A DNA stretch of 64,000 nucleotides, taken from NCBI GenBank assembly GCA_002313255.1, contig DCBA01000010.1, positions 48,367 to 112,366 on the forward strand. Reading direction: 5' to 3'. Shown in pieces: positions 7,813 to 20,150 of this stretch. The notes under the pieces are model-generated. The model did no database searches, was not told the DNA's origin, and was given only the letters and a program-made list of their open reading frames with translations. Position numbers and translations under genes: made by a program. This stretch comes from Gammaproteobacteria bacterium UBA1119 (GTDB taxonomy: Bacteria > Pseudomonadota > Gammaproteobacteria > Pseudomonadales > Azotimanducaceae). Numbering within the stretch: the first letter of the stretch is position 1; each line of letters opens with the position of its first letter.

Positions 7813-9822
7813 CTAGACCGTCGCGTACTCGGTCTCTACCGGCGTCCAGGTTTTGATTATTGCCTCCGCATCGGCTTTACGCATCGTATCGCCAGTTCGA
7901 ACGACCTCCTTGAATAGTGACAGGTCGCGACTAAGGTCGGAAACACGAAATTGTCGCTCACCCGTTTGGCGGGTCCCCATAATGTCACCCGGCCCTCGAA
8001 GCTCAAGATCTTTTTCTGCGATGAGAAACCCGTCGTTGGTCTCACGCATCACGTTCAAACGCGCTTTTGCCAGTTCCGTCAGTGGGGCTTCGTAGAGCAA
8101 AGTGCAGTGACTCGGGAGGTGTCCGCGGCCGATCCGACCCCTCAATTGGTGGAGTTGAGCCAGGCCCAAACGATCTGGGTCATCAATCACCATGTGGGTT
8201 GCGTTAGGAACGTCAACGCCAACCTCTACAACCGTAGTTGCGACCAGCAATCCTATTTCCCCGGATTTGAATCGGGACATCGTTGCTGACTTGTCGATCG
8301 TTTTCATACGCCCGTGGATAAGCCCTACCATCACTTGCGGTAGCTTGCCCTCGAGTTCTGAATGAACGGTCTCTGCGGCTTTGATCTCGCTATCTGCGGA
8401 TTCCTCGATGGCGGCACAGACCCAAAAAGCTTGATGCCCTGCAGCCACTTCGCGGCCGACGCCTTCAACGATTTCATCGCGCCGTGCATTGGTGTGTATT
8501 GACGTCACGATGGGCACACGCCCGGGCGGCATTTCATCAATCACCGATAGATCCATGTCGGCATACAAGGTCATCGACAATGTCCTGGGGATCGGAGTTG
8601 CGGTCATGACTAATTGGTGGGGCAGGCGTCCTTTGTCACGAAGGGACATCCGTTGGTGAACGCCGAACCGATGTTGTTCATCGACGATCGTTAAACCGAG
8701 TTCGTGGAAAACAACGTCCGTTTGAAAAATGGCGTGCGTACCGATGATTACTAAATCATCACCATTTGCTATCGCGTTCAATCTGGATCGTCTTTCTGTT
8801 GCAGGAAGTCGACCCGTTAGGAGGCCGACCCGTATGCCGAGAGGCGAGAGCCAGCTCGAAAACGTTTCGTAGTGTTGCTCTGCAAGAATTTCAGTAGGTG
8901 CCATTATGGCGGTTTGCGCGCCGTTTTCGGCGGCCCGTATTGCCGCAAATGCTGCGATGATGGTTTTTCCCGAACCGACATCTCCTTGAATTAGACGCAT
9001 CGTCGCGCGAGTTTTGGCGAGATCGTTGAGGACATCGATGGTAGTTTTTCGCTGTGCGCTGGTGAGTTGGAATCCGAGTTCGCGCAATAACTCTTTACCC
9101 AGTTGGTGGACAGGGGGAAGAGCCCGTGCAGGGGCGTTCGAAACGGCTTGCTGGCGTCGTTTCATCACAAGGTAGTAAGCGAGCAACTCGTCGAAGGCTA
9201 GTCGCTTTCGGGCCGATTCAACTAATTCGGGCTGGTCGACCGGTGGAAGATGGATTACTCGCAACGCATCTTCCAGAGTAAAGCCCATCGTCTGGAAAGG
9301 ATGAAGGTCGGGAGGGTGCTCAAGAATCTGCTCAATCCATCCAGCAACCCTAGCGCTTGTTATACCGACGGTGACGCGGTAAACGGGCTTTAATTCTGGC
9401 TTTATAGGACCGGGTTCTGAATTGAAAACCCGATATTCAGGATGGACCATTTCGAGCCCGGAGCGGCTAAGACGGGCCTCACCAAATAAACGTAGCCACG
9501 CACCTGGACAGAGCGCCTCGCGTTGATGCGGGCTAAAGTGAAACAGGCGCATGCTGAGGAATGCGTTCCCGTCTTCAAGCGTGATAATTAGACTTCGGCG
9601 GTGGCCATAACCTACGTTAACTTTCACTATTTCACCGGAGACGTAGCATTCGTCTCCCGCGTTTAGCTGATTTAGGGGGGTGATTTGGGTGCGGTCTTGG
9701 TAACGAATTGGAAGATGTAAAAGCAAATCGAGTTGGCTACGAATCCCCAGGCGCAACAACTTACCGGCGGCGGAAGGGCCAATGCCTTTGAGTGCCGTAA
9801 TGGATTCGTCGTTCAGCTGCAT
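7813..9822 (-). CDS. recG: ATP-dependent DNA helicase RecG
   Basis: Branch-migrating helicase that remodels stalled forks and Holliday junctions, 669 aa. The start is ATG 9822, giving MQLNDESITALKGIG; longer frames run across ridA. An N-terminal OB-like wedge domain is followed by the helicase core: GDVGSGKT (around residue 280), DEQHRFG (a DExH box, DEQH), TATPIPRT, and the QLRGRIGRG motif VI. The TGERQFRV segment near the end belongs to the C-terminal domain. The start overlaps the end of ridA by ten bases, the last step of a recG-ridA-spoT-rpoZ-gmk leftward cluster. Confidence 0.96.
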   Translation of the reverse strand: MQLNDESITALKGIGPSAAGKLLRLGIRSQLDLLLHLPIRYQDRTQITPLNQLNAGDECYVSGEIVKVNVGYGHRRSLIITLEDGNAFLSMRLFHFSPHQREALCPGAWLRLFGEARLSRSGLEMVHPEYRVFNSEPGPIKPELKPVYRVTVGITSARVAGWIEQILEHPPDLHPFQTMGFTLEDALRVIHLPPVDQPELVESARKRLAFDELLAYYLVMKRRQQAVSNAPARALPPVHQLGKELLRELGFQLTSAQRKTTIDVLNDLAKTRATMRLIQGDVGSGKTIIAAFAAIRAAENGAQTAIMAPTEILAEQHYETFSSWLSPLGIRVGLLTGRLPATERRSRLNAIANGDDLVIIGTHAIFQTDVVFHELGLTIVDEQHRFGVHQRMSLRDKGRLPHQLVMTATPIPRTLSMTLYADMDLSVIDEMPPGRVPIVTSIHTNARRDEIVEGVGREVAAGHQAFWVCAAIEESADSEIKAAETVHSELEGKLPQVMVGLIHGRMKTIDKSATMSRFKSGEIGLLVATTVVEVGVDVPNATHMVIDDPDRLGLAQLHQLRGRIGRGHLPSHCTLLYEAPLTELAKARLNVMRETNDGFLIAEKDLELRGPGDIMGTRQTGERQFRVSDLSRDLSLFKEVVRTGDTMRKADAEAIIKTWTPVETEYATV

Positions 9823-10208
9823 TCCTTTGGAATCGACAGTACGGCCTCGATTTCTACGCGCGCTCCGCGGGGTAGTTCGTTGACTCCAACCACCGAGCGT
9901 GCGGGGAACGGCGGTGTAAATCGATTCGTGAAGACATCGTTGACTTCGCCGAATAGGCGCAGATCCGTTAGAAAAACGCTCATTTTGACAATAGAGCTCA
10001 GCGAGCCACCACTCGCGCGACACACTGACTCAACATTGCTGAATACTTGCTGAATTTCCTTTCCGAAAGTATCTGCGACCAGCTCCATGGTCGAGGGATC
10101 AAGCCCAATCTGGCCTGAAAGATATACGATTTCACCTGTCTTGATGGCTTGCGAATAAGCGCCAATTGCATCGGGGGCGACTTTCGTGGATATAGCGATA
10201 CGTGTCAC
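9813..10208 (-). CDS. ridA: RidA family 2-iminobutanoate/2-iminopropanoate deaminase
   Basis: Small cytosolic enamine/imine deaminase, 131 aa, that detoxifies reactive intermediates made by PLP enzymes such as IlvA, which is also encoded in this window. Typical segments are APDAIGAYSQAI, VYLSGQIGLDP, and GARVEIEA, which carries the catalytic arginine. It starts at GTG 10208, sharing one base with the spoT TAG stop (TAGTG). It sits between spoT and recG, the usual gammaproteobacterial position. Confidence 0.94.
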   Translation of the reverse strand: MTRIAISTKVAPDAIGAYSQAIKTGEIVYLSGQIGLDPSTMELVADTFGKEIQQVFSNVESVCRASGGSLSSIVKMSVFLTDLRLFGEVNDVFTNRFTPPFPARSVVGVNELPRGARVEIEAVLSIPKECS

Positions 10209-12397
10209 TAGCTAACGGCTCGTTCCACACTTTGCACGGGCGATATGTTGCGAAGACGTTGCATCGCGCGTTTTAGGTGATCGTGATCGCGAACTGAAAT
10301 CTCAACCACCACCGTTGAAAGATCCGACGATCGCTCGTCAATTCGAATATGGTTAATTCCGGCGTCCACCGTGTTGACAGAAGTAGCAAGTTCCGCAAGG
10401 ACCCCCTTTCGGCGTTTAACCGTGAGGCGGAGGGTCGTTTCAAACTCACGCTGAGTCTCGCTCCAGCGCGCAGGAATTATGTCCTGCGGCGCGCGCCGTC
10501 GTACCTCGGTAACGTTATTACAAGCTTCCAGATGCACGACAAATCCTTTTCCTGGCGTCATGTGACCAACGACAGGATCACCCGGTACCGGACCACAGCA
10601 ACGACCGTAATTGATTACAAGACCCTCGCCGTCCTTAATGGCAACCGGGCCGCCTTCGTGTATATCAACCGCCTGATACGCGGGGTTTTCTAACGCTAGC
10701 AACCGTTGGGCAACGACGTACGCCATGAGATTGCCGATTCCAATGTCGGCTAGTAAGTCGTCCAACTTTCGGACGTTAAATTCCTTAAAGACTTTTCGCA
10801 GTCGTCTAAAATCCAAATCGTTAATGGAGGTGTTCGCATTGGCGAGTGTTCTATCGAGTAGGCGTCGGCCGAGACGAATTGACTCTGCTCGTTGTTGTAC
10901 TTTCAATGCCATACGGATCCCTGACCGTGCGCGACCGGATACAGCGAAAGTGAGCCACTCCGGACTGGGGCGTGCGTCAGTGGCCGTGATTACTTCGACG
11001 GTCTGGCCTGATTCTAATTGTTTTGATAATGGCGCCAAGACTTTGTCGACTCGACAGGCGACCGTGTGATTACCGATGTCCGTATGAATGTTGTATGCAA
11101 AATCGATCGGGCAGCTACCCCTTGGTAATTCGAGAATGTCGCCCCGGGGCGTAAAGACATAAAGTTCATCGGGAAATAGATCGAGTTTCAGGTTTTCAAT
11201 AAATTCTTGGGAATTGCCAGCCTTTTGTTGCAAATCGAGGATGCTGTTAACCCATTCGCGCGTCCGGGCATCGCTATGCTTGACCGATGCGGTTTGGGAT
11301 TTGTACAGCCAGTGTCCGGCGATGCCGTTGTCCGCGATTGTGTCCATTTGACGAGTGCGTATCTGTACCTCGATCGGGACGCCGTGCATGCCGAACAGCG
11401 TGGTGTGCAGTGACTGATATCCGTTCGCTTTAGGAATGGCTATATAGTCCTTGAACCTGTCAGTTCTCGGTTTGTAGAGGTTATGAATCGAGCCCAAGGC
11501 GCGGTAACAGGCATCGACTTGATCGACGACGACTCGGAAACCGAAGACATCCATGATGTCGCCGAACGACTTTCTCTGAGCCTTCATCTTTGTATAAATT
11601 GAATAAAGGTGTTTTTCTCGACCGACCACGGTTGCATCGATTCCTTCACGTTTAAGGACCGCTAGGATCGACTTCCGTATTTCTTCCATTAAGGCCTTTC
11701 GATTACCGCGTGCAGCGGATACTGCACGACCGATCAATCCAGCGCGCAGCGGGTAGACGGTTTCGAAGCCAAGCTCTTCTAATTCAATCTTGATAGCGTT
11801 CATGCCTAGCCGGTTAGCTATGGGAGCGTAGAAGTCTAGAGTCTCGCGGGCGATCCGTCGTCGCCTGTCTCGGTCAAGCGCGCCGATGGTACGCATGTTG
11901 TGTAGCCTGTCTGCTAATTTAACGAGAATGACTCTCAGGTCCCGTGTCGTCGCCATTGCCATCTTCTGAAAATTTTCCGCATGTTCTTCGGCTGATGTCT
12001 TATAGATGGTCGCAAGCTTGGATACGCCGTCCACAATGTCCGCAACTTCTTGCCCGAACGATTCGACCAGAACTTCTTTGTCTATACCTGTATCTTCAAG
12101 GACATCGTGCAGTAACGCGGCCATAATGGACTGATGGTCCATGTGCATGTCGGCGAGGACGCCCGCTACAGCCAAGGGGTGCGTAACGTATGGATGGCCA
12201 GATAGTCGACGCTGACCGTCGTGCGCTTCTTCTGCAAATTGATAGGCGCGCCTAACACGCCTGAGCTCGCGTCTGTTCAGATACGATAAGGCCTTTGTGA
12301 GAGTCTTGGCGTTGGTAGGGGCAGCGATTTCATCGCTCAATGCTCGTGCGGCAAGTTGAGCCTGAAAGTAGGACTCAGAAGTTGTTTTCTCGATCAT
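10208..12397 (-). CDS. spoT: bifunctional (p)ppGpp synthetase/hydrolase SpoT (Rsh)
   Basis: Makes and degrades the stringent-response alarmone, about 729 aa. An intact HD hydrolase site is visible (HPLAVAGVL, then HDVLEDTG at 97-104). The synthetase region has GFRVVV and [19 protein letters not shown]; the R-F-K-D loop is the charge type found in bifunctional enzymes rather than mono-functional RelA. A TGS domain ([15 protein letters not shown]) and a C-terminal ACT domain ([18 protein letters not shown]) follow. The start is uncertain: ATG 12397 (chosen, overlapping rpoZ by 23 bases) or ATG 12418. Confidence 0.94.
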   Translation of the reverse strand: MIEKTTSESYFQAQLAARALSDEIAAPTNAKTLTKALSYLNRRELRRVRRAYQFAEEAHDGQRRLSGHPYVTHPLAVAGVLADMHMDHQSIMAALLHDVLEDTGIDKEVLVESFGQEVADIVDGVSKLATIYKTSAEEHAENFQKMAMATTRDLRVILVKLADRLHNMRTIGALDRDRRRRIARETLDFYAPIANRLGMNAIKIELEELGFETVYPLRAGLIGRAVSAARGNRKALMEEIRKSILAVLKREGIDATVVGREKHLYSIYTKMKAQRKSFGDIMDVFGFRVVVDQVDACYRALGSIHNLYKPRTDRFKDYIAIPKANGYQSLHTTLFGMHGVPIEVQIRTRQMDTIADNGIAGHWLYKSQTASVKHSDARTREWVNSILDLQQKAGNSQEFIENLKLDLFPDELYVFTPRGDILELPRGSCPIDFAYNIHTDIGNHTVACRVDKVLAPLSKQLESGQTVEVITATDARPSPEWLTFAVSGRARSGIRMALKVQQRAESIRLGRRLLDRTLANANTSINDLDFRRLRKVFKEFNVRKLDDLLADIGIGNLMAYVVAQRLLALENPAYQAVDIHEGGPVAIKDGEGLVINYGRCCGPVPGDPVVGHMTPGKGFVVHLEACNNVTEVRRRAPQDIIPARWSETQREFETTLRLTVKRRKGVLAELATSVNTVDAGINHIRIDERSSDLSTVVVEISVRDHDHLKRAMQRLRNISPVQSVERAVS

Positions 12398-12647
12398 CTC
12401 CAAAGCCGAAAGCCGCATCCATTTCAGAATCGTCCGGCCTCACGTCACCGGCGTCAAGCACTTCGTCGGTAATCAGACCCTTGGCAATTTCTCGGAGGGC
12501 AATGACGGTGGGCTTGTCGCCCTCACCGTCCACAAGGGGTTCTGCTCGAAATTTAACCATCTGTCGGGCGCGACGTGTCGCAACCATGACCAATGCGAAG
12601 CGGTTTTCTACGTGTTCGAGACAATCTTCAACGGTTACTCGGGCCAT
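12375..12647 (-). CDS. rpoZ: DNA-directed RNA polymerase omega subunit
   Basis: The 90-aa omega subunit, which helps fold beta' and forms a ppGpp site with it. The N-terminal [20 protein letters not shown] and the RARQM segment are the family signatures, followed by [12 protein letters not shown]. The acidic tail is longer and more variable, as usual. The 3' end runs into the spoT start region, so spoT is translationally coupled; gmk lies 31 bases upstream. Confidence 0.95.
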   Translation of the reverse strand: MARVTVEDCLEHVENRFALVMVATRRARQMVKFRAEPLVDGEGDKPTVIALREIAKGLITDEVLDAGDVRPDDSEMDAAFGFGDDRENNF

Positions 12648-12678
12648 AAATTGCTCGACGTTAAGCGGACGCGCGATT

Positions 12679-13326
12679 CTACTCGAATCGGGATTTGTCC
12701 GACAAGAGTCTGGCAGCGAGATCCGATACGTTTGATTTTGAAAAGAACGTACCGTTTCTCACGGAACTAATGATGTTTGTGAGTTCCAAGAGCGCCTCGT
12801 CAAAATCGTCATTAACGAGAACGTAGTCGAATTCGTGGAAATGAGATATTTCCTCAACTGCCAGATTAGTACGCCGTTGGATTTCCTCAGAGCTGTCTTC
12901 TCCGCGACACCGCAATCGTTCAACGAGAGCGATTCGAGAGGGTGGAAGAACAAAAATACTAGTTGTAGCGGGTTCCCTTTCGCGGACCTTTCTAGCGCCT
13001 TGCCAGTCGATTTCGAGTATGACGTCTAACCCGTTGGTTAGGTGGATATCAACGCTTTTGACAGTGGTCCCGTAGAGGTGACCGAAAACGTTGGCGTATT
13101 CGAGAAACGCCGACTTGGATTTCAGCGCCAGGAAATCAGCTCGAGCGGTGAAGTAATAATGTTTCCCCTCTTTTTCGCCTTGACGTTTGGGTCGGGTTGT
13201 ATGAGAAACTGAGGAAACAAGCCTACGATCGGCTTGGAGAAGCGCGTTCACAAGACTTGTTTTACCGGCTCCAGATGGCGCGGAAATGACGAAAAGCCGT
13301 CCCGAACGTTGTGATCTTGAACTCAT
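12679..13326 (-). CDS. gmk: guanylate kinase
   Basis: Phosphorylates GMP to GDP, 215 aa. The P-loop [11 protein letters not shown] is at residues 15-25, followed by the GMP-binding [20 protein letters not shown]. The lid arginines are in [11 protein letters not shown]. It heads the leftward gmk-rpoZ-spoT-ridA-recG cluster and is divergent from rph. The yicC gene that often sits here is absent. Confidence 0.96.
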   Translation of the reverse strand: MSSRSQRSGRLFVISAPSGAGKTSLVNALLQADRRLVSSVSHTTRPKRQGEKEGKHYYFTARADFLALKSKSAFLEYANVFGHLYGTTVKSVDIHLTNGLDVILEIDWQGARKVREREPATTSIFVLPPSRIALVERLRCRGEDSSEEIQRRTNLAVEEISHFHEFDYVLVNDDFDEALLELTNIISSVRNGTFFSKSNVSDLAARLLSDKSRFE

Positions 13327-13409
13327 GCAATCGAGCGATTAAAGATAGGTTTGGGTTGCTTCAGCGTAGCGAAATCTGAGGAGCGCGACGTCATCACACC
13401 ATTGTAACT

Positions 13410-13418
13410 TGATATGAT
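13410..13418 (+). promoter_or_regulatory. extended -10 promoter for rph-pyrE
   Basis: TGATATGAT combines a TG extension with a good -10 hexamer (TATGAT at 13413-13418). It is 38 bases before the rph ATG in the divergent gmk/rph gap. No convincing -35 is seen at the right spacing, which fits an extended -10 promoter. Prediction from sequence only. Confidence 0.4.
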
Positions 13419-13455
13419 GCGCTGATTTTCAACGTCCGGACGAATTGAGGGCAGG

Positions 13456-14163
13456 ATGGATAGGCCAAGTGGCCGAGCGCCAGATGAGCTTCGTGCAATT
13501 ACAATTACGCGTGATTTCACTAAGCACGCAGCCGCATCGGTACTAATAGAATTTGGTGATACAAAAGTAATTTGCACCGCTAGTGTCGAGGACAACGTTC
13601 CGGGATTCATGCGAGGACAAGGTCGTGGGTGGGTTACTGCTGAATACGGCATGTTGCCGGGGGCGACACATAGCCGAGCGGATAGAGAGGCGGCACGTGG
13701 TAAACAGAGCGGTCGTACGGTCGAAATACAGCGACTCATCGGCAGGTCTTTAAGGGCTGTGGTCGATTTGAATAAGTTGGGGGAGCGTACGATCAGAGTC
13801 GACTGCGACGTGATACAGGCTGACGGAGGAACGCGGACGGCTTCTATAACGGGGGGTTCTGTCGCGCTTGCCGATGCGATACTCCAGGTCGCTCCGGAAG
13901 CATTTATCGGCCTGGTCGGATCGATATCCGTGGGGGTGTTTCATGGCGTTCCGGTATTGGATTTGGACTATCCGGAGGACTCAAACGCAGACACGGACAT
14001 GAACGTCGTCATGGTTGAAGGCGGTGGCTTTATCGAGATTCAAGGCACGGCGGAAGCAGCCCCGTTTGACGATGAAACGCTCGATGCGATGCTTGGATTA
14101 GCTAAAACTGGCATATCTGCACTATTTAGGGAACAACGACGCGCGCTGGGGCTGGCATCTTGA
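13456..14163 (+). CDS. rph: ribonuclease PH
   Basis: Phosphorolytic 3' exoribonuclease that trims tRNA 3' ends, 235 aa. Family segments include [19 protein letters not shown] at the start, [22 protein letters not shown] and [20 protein letters not shown] with the phosphate-binding arginines, [19 protein letters not shown], and [17 protein letters not shown]. It reads through intact, unlike the frameshifted rph of some E. coli K-12 strains, and its TGA stop overlaps the pyrE TTG start. Confidence 0.97.
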   Translation: MDRPSGRAPDELRAITITRDFTKHAAASVLIEFGDTKVICTASVEDNVPGFMRGQGRGWVTAEYGMLPGATHSRADREAARGKQSGRTVEIQRLIGRSLRAVVDLNKLGERTIRVDCDVIQADGGTRTASITGGSVALADAILQVAPEAFIGLVGSISVGVFHGVPVLDLDYPEDSNADTDMNVVMVEGGGFIEIQGTAEAAPFDDETLDAMLGLAKTGISALFREQRRALGLAS

Positions 14164-14816
14164 CGGAAGAGGGAGCGAACCATTTCGTTCTCGATATGAT
14201 TTCGCAAAGGGTGCTTAAGTTTGGTCCATTTACGCTCAAATCCGGCCGTCAAAGCCCGTACTTCTTCAACCTTGGAGCCATCGACCACGGCGATGGGCTT
14301 CGGCGTTTGGGGAGCGCTTACGCCGAACGATTGCGGTATCTGGAGTATGACTTTGATGTCATTTTTGGCCCGGCGTACAAAGGCATTCCGATTGCGGTAT
14401 CGACTTCCATAGCGATGGCTGAAACTGGTAAACCTGTGGGTGTTGCATACAATCGAAAAGAACCGAAAGGACACGGGGAAGGAGGTGTTTTGGTTGGTAC
14501 GCCTTTGGCGGAACGCAGAGTTGTTATCGTCGACGACGTGTTAACAGCAGGAACAGCCGTGGTGGAATCGGCTCGTCTGGTGCGGGAGGCGGGCGGCGAC
14601 CTTGTTGGGGTCCTCGTCGCGCTCGACCGACAGGAGTACGTTGAAGAAGGATCTCTGACGGTTCTGAAAAGCATTTCGAGGGAGCTTTCGGTCCCCGTCG
14701 AAAGTATAGCGGGTCTGAATGACGTTGTTCGATGTATCAAGAGCGACCCCGAATACCGGCACACCCTGGCAGAGCTGACGAGATACCAACAAGCACACTG
14801 CCAAGTTTTGGAGTAG
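14160..14816 (+). CDS. pyrE: orotate phosphoribosyltransferase
   Basis: Fifth step of de novo pyrimidine synthesis, joining orotate and PRPP to make OMP; 218 aa. [19 protein letters not shown] is the N-terminal orotate/PRPP site, [14 protein letters not shown] the mobile loop, and [14 protein letters not shown] the PRPP-binding motif. The start is TTG 14160 within the rph stop (TTGA); this gives the usual length before LKFG. An internal ATG at 14196 would remove 12 residues that the family normally has. It converges on argB across a 164-base gap with no evident gene. Confidence 0.95.
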   Translation: MTEEGANHFVLDMISQRVLKFGPFTLKSGRQSPYFFNLGAIDHGDGLRRLGSAYAERLRYLEYDFDVIFGPAYKGIPIAVSTSIAMAETGKPVGVAYNRKEPKGHGEGGVLVGTPLAERRVVIVDDVLTAGTAVVESARLVREAGGDLVGVLVALDRQEYVEEGSLTVLKSISRELSVPVESIAGLNDVVRCIKSDPEYRHTLAELTRYQQAHCQVLE

Positions 14817-14980
14817 GCGTTAACCGGAGAATTTCTGAAATAATTGGGGAAAGGTTGCGTCTGGCACGCCTACCCAGTGTTACGAGCCGATATTCGTGAA
14901 ACGCGACCCAGAAGCCAGTTATACCAATCGCATAAGCGCTGTATTCGATGAGGCGCTATTCTGGAATACTGCCGGCCGAC

Positions 14981-17295
<2,315 letters not shown>

Positions 17296-17405
17296 GGTTT
17301 GCTCAGTGTCCGTGCGTGCGTGAGGGAATTTGCGTGGAGTTGCTGTGAATAGGAGCGAGCTAGCTCAAAAGCGCAAGCATACTACCCGGTTCGAGAGTTT
17401 CAACG

Positions 17406-18617
17406 CTAGGTCCTACTGCTCGTATATAGCTCAGAGATTGCGGCGACCAACTTATTTGCAATCTCGGCTTTAGGTGACTTTTCAAAAGTGGTCTCGCCAT
17501 GCTCATGCAAAAGGGTAACTTCGTTTTCGTCACTATCGAATCCGATGGAGTGGTCGGATACATCGTTCACGACGATTGCATCAAGGCATTTGCGCTCACG
17601 TTTTTGAACTGCATTTTTTATGAAGCTTTGTGTTTCTGCTGCGAATCCGACTAAGTAAGGGGGATCCGACAATGCGGCAACGCTTGCAAGAATGTCATCG
17701 TTTTCGACGAGCTCGATGGACATCGACGAGCCATTTTGTTGCATTTTTTTTATTTTGTGAAGTTCCGAATGGGAAGGTCGATAGTCGGCAACTGCAGCGA
17801 CGCCAAACATGATGTCGATATCGTTCGCTATATCTAATACTGCCGACTTCATCTCTGCAGCAGAAATGATATTTATTTGCCGGACTCCCTTGGGCGGAGG
17901 TAGCGCGACGGGACCACTTACTAAGGTGACGATGGCACCAGCATCCCTGGCGGCCTCCGCGATCGCGTAGCCCTGCTTGCCAGAGCTTAAGTTCGTTATG
18001 TAGCGGACGGGATCAATCGATTCCCTTGTGGGCCCTGCAGTAACCAGAACCCTAACCCCGATCATCGGCGTATCGTTAGGGCCGGTTGTCATAAGCAAGT
18101 GCGAGACAATATCTTCTATCTTGAGCATTCTTCCTGGTCCAGTTTCGCCACAGGCTTGCTCGCCGCAGTCGGGTCCGATGATGCTAACGCCGTCAGTTTC
18201 GAGCACTCCGATGTTTCTTTTCGTTGCAGAGTGATTCCACATTTCCAGGTTCATAGCTGGTGCGACGACTGTCGGAGCCGTGGTCGCCAAGTAAAGGGTT
18301 GTGAGTAGATCATTGCTCAGGCCGTTCGCGAGACGCGCGAGTAGGTTTGCCGTTGCGGGTGCTATAAGTAATGTATCCGCCCAGCGGGCAAGTTCGATGT
18401 GTCCCATCGAGCGCTCGGCTTCTAAATCCCATAAATCGTTGCGAACGCGGTGTCCCGAGAGGGTGGTCAGGACCGTGGCTGTAACGAAGTGATTCGCCGA
18501 TTCGGTCATTACCGGTATGACGTCCATCCCGGCAGCGGCGAGCTGCCGCACAAGTGCGGGTGTCTTGTAAGCCGCGATACCACCTCCGATGCCAAGTACG
18601 ACGCGTTTCCCTTGCAT
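17406..18617 (-). CDS. coaBC: bifunctional phosphopantothenoylcysteine decarboxylase/phosphopantothenate-cysteine ligase CoaBC
   Basis: Two consecutive coenzyme A synthesis steps in one 403-aa protein. The flavin-dependent decarboxylase half has GIGGGIAAYK, SANHFVT, the APAMNLEMW active-site segment and the flexible flap cysteine in CGEQACGETGPGRM. The ligase half starts at about residue 190 with VLVTAGPTRESIDPVRYITN, then AVADYRP and the HKIKK lysine motif. It is divergent from rpmB. The neighbours dut and radC, common here in other Gammaproteobacteria, are absent. Confidence 0.95.
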   Translation of the reverse strand: MQGKRVVLGIGGGIAAYKTPALVRQLAAAGMDVIPVMTESANHFVTATVLTTLSGHRVRNDLWDLEAERSMGHIELARWADTLLIAPATANLLARLANGLSNDLLTTLYLATTAPTVVAPAMNLEMWNHSATKRNIGVLETDGVSIIGPDCGEQACGETGPGRMLKIEDIVSHLLMTTGPNDTPMIGVRVLVTAGPTRESIDPVRYITNLSSGKQGYAIAEAARDAGAIVTLVSGPVALPPPKGVRQINIISAAEMKSAVLDIANDIDIMFGVAAVADYRPSHSELHKIKKMQQNGSSMSIELVENDDILASVAALSDPPYLVGFAAETQSFIKNAVQKRERKCLDAIVVNDVSDHSIGFDSDENEVTLLHEHGETTFEKSPKAEIANKLVAAISELYTSSRT

Positions 18618-18785
18618 TATTCATAGCTGTGAAAATCAGGGGGGCGCGAGGATAGCACGTCATATACCAGGCGTCGGGACGCTCGGGATCGAAGAGATTT
18701 TTTGTACCATCGATCGGTTGCTAAAAGTGTGGTATTTGGTTAACGCCCTTATTGGAAGAGGCCCGCATGAATTGGGGTTTCTGAC

Positions 18786-18814
18786 TTGGTTTGGGGCGAG
18801 CGCTTTGGTATAAA
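18786..18814 (+). promoter_or_regulatory. promoter of rpmB-rpmG-mutM
   Basis: TATAAA at 18809-18814 is preceded by TGG, an extended -10. A weak -35 (TTGGTT, 18786-18791) lies at the ideal 17-base spacing. It stands 26 bases before the rpmB ATG and is the best promoter-like sequence in the 223-base coaBC/rpmB gap. The rest of that gap holds no convincing gene. Confidence 0.5.
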
Positions 18815-18840
18815 GACGCATCCTTTTTTCGGCGTCCCCC

Positions 18841-19077
18841 ATGTCCCAAGTGTGTCAAGTTACCGGTAAGCGGCCCATGAGCGGCAATCACGTTTCCCAC
18901 GCAAACAATAAGACGCGGCGGCGATTTCTCCCGAACATTCAGAATCATCGGTTCTGGGTAGAAAATGAAAAGCGGTTTGTGCGGCTGCGAGTTTCGACGG
19001 CCGGGATGCGCATCATCGATAAAAAAGGCATTGAAGAAGTCCTTGCTGATATACGCAAACGCGGGGAGAAAGTCTGA
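18841..19077 (+). CDS. rpmB: 50S ribosomal protein L28
   Basis: Large-subunit ribosomal protein, 78 aa, the usual length. [29 protein letters not shown] is the near-invariant start of the family. The C-terminal [18 protein letters not shown] is also typical. It is the first gene of the rpmB-rpmG-mutM unit, and its TGA overlaps the rpmG ATG. Confidence 0.97.
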   Translation: MSQVCQVTGKRPMSGNHVSHANNKTRRRFLPNIQNHRFWVENEKRFVRLRVSTAGMRIIDKKGIEEVLADIRKRGEKV

Positions 19078-19232
19078 TGCGAGATAAAATTAAGTTGGTA
19101 AGCAGCGCGGATACTGGACACTACTACACGACGACGAAAAATAAGCGCCTCAGCCCTGACAAGCTCGAACTCAGAAAATATGACCCGGTCGTGCGTAAAC
19201 ACGTGATTTATCGGGAAGAGAAGATCAAGTAA
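19077..19232 (+). CDS. rpmG: 50S ribosomal protein L33
   Basis: Large-subunit protein of 51 aa starting at ATG 19077 (TGATG overlap with rpmB). The sequence shows [20 protein letters not shown] followed by [15 protein letters not shown], the L33 signature. The cysteine pairs of zinc-binding L33 are absent, so this is the zinc-free form. Its TAA stop directly abuts the first codon of mutM, in the same frame. Confidence 0.97.
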   Translation: MRDKIKLVSSADTGHYYTTTKNKRLSPDKLELRKYDPVVRKHVIYREEKIK

Positions 19233-20042
19233 CTGCCAGAGCTTCCTGAGGTTGAAACAACGCGACGAGGTGTTGCCCGGGTTTTAGAGGGTCGACGCCT
19301 GGTCGAGGTTGTAGTTCGGGAATCGAGGCTTCGCTGGCCCGTAGTCGTTCCTAATGGGCTGTCCGGACTGCGACTTAGCGCGGTTGATCGGAGGGCGAAG
19401 TACCTACTATTTCGATTCTCGGGTGTGACGATGCTCATACATTTAGGCATGTCAGGACGGTTGCGCGTTGTTTCAGCAAATATGCCAGTGGGCAAGCATG
19501 ATCACGTGGATTTTCATTTCGAGGACGATCAGGTATTGCGACTCAGCGATCCCCGACGATTCGGAAGTATTCACTTCTCACCCGACCCGGTTGAAGCGCA
19601 TTGGTTGTTAAAAAATTTAGGGCCCGAGCCCCTGAGCGCCGATTTTAGTGGCGAATACTTGCACCACGTTTCTCGGCACCGTCGTCAGGCCATAAAAACG
19701 TTCATCATGAACGCGCAGGTCGTGGTTGGTGTGGGAAACATATACGCAAATGAGTCGCTTTATCGGGCCGGTATTCGTCCTCGAAATGCAGCCGGTCGCA
19801 TTTCGAAGGATCGTTATGTAGGGCTTGAACGAGCTATCCGAAGCACGTTAGAGAAAGCAATCGCGATGGGCGGCACGACTTTGAGGGATTACGTTGGGAG
19901 CGATGGGAAGCCCGGATATTTTCGACAGGAATTATTCGTATATGGGCGTGAAGGTAAACGATGTCTTCGGTGCGAGACGATACTGAAGGGGATTCGGTTG
20001 GGGCAGCGAGCGACTGTGTACTGCCCGTATTGCCAGCATTGA
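19233..20042 (+). CDS. mutM: formamidopyrimidine-DNA glycosylase MutM (Fpg), CTG start
   Basis: Base-excision repair glycosylase/AP-lyase that removes 8-oxoguanine and formamidopyrimidines, 269 aa. The mature enzyme must begin with Pro, the catalytic nucleophile, and the frame reads CTG-CCA-GAG giving (M)PELPEVETTRRG. The codon before it is the rpmG stop TAA in the same frame, so CTG 19233 is the only start that gives a working enzyme. The first ordinary start, GTG 19425, would delete 64 residues including Pro2, Glu3 and Lys56. The H2TH region (VGVGNIYANESLYRAGI) and the C-terminal zinc finger C-L-R-C / C-P-Y-C are intact. Its position between rpmG and coaD matches E. coli. Confidence 0.9.
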   Translation: MPELPEVETTRRGVARVLEGRRLVEVVVRESRLRWPVVVPNGLSGLRLSAVDRRAKYLLFRFSGVTMLIHLGMSGRLRVVSANMPVGKHDHVDFHFEDDQVLRLSDPRRFGSIHFSPDPVEAHWLLKNLGPEPLSADFSGEYLHHVSRHRRQAIKTFIMNAQVVVGVGNIYANESLYRAGIRPRNAAGRISKDRYVGLERAIRSTLEKAIAMGGTTLRDYVGSDGKPGYFRQELFVYGREGKRCLRCETILKGIRLGQRATVYCPYCQH

Positions 20043-20150
20043 GAGTGGCGGACAACAGCGCGGCTGACGAATATTGTTCGTAATGCTGAAGCCTGCTTCC
20101 AGTTCGAGAAAATCACATAGATGTGTCTGGTTAGGCAGTATCAGTTTTTA

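Noticed and set aside
13323-13739. Long minus-strand frame opposite rph (139 codons)
   Set aside because: Shadow of rph; serine/arginine-rich with no known motif.
14817-14980. Convergent pyrE/argB gap checked for a terminator or small RNA
   Set aside because: No stable G+C-rich stem followed by a T run was seen on either strand.
18660-18842. Short frames on both strands in the coaBC/rpmB gap, as possible radC remnants
   Set aside because: No radC motif is readable; the gap looks regulatory with the rpmB promoter.
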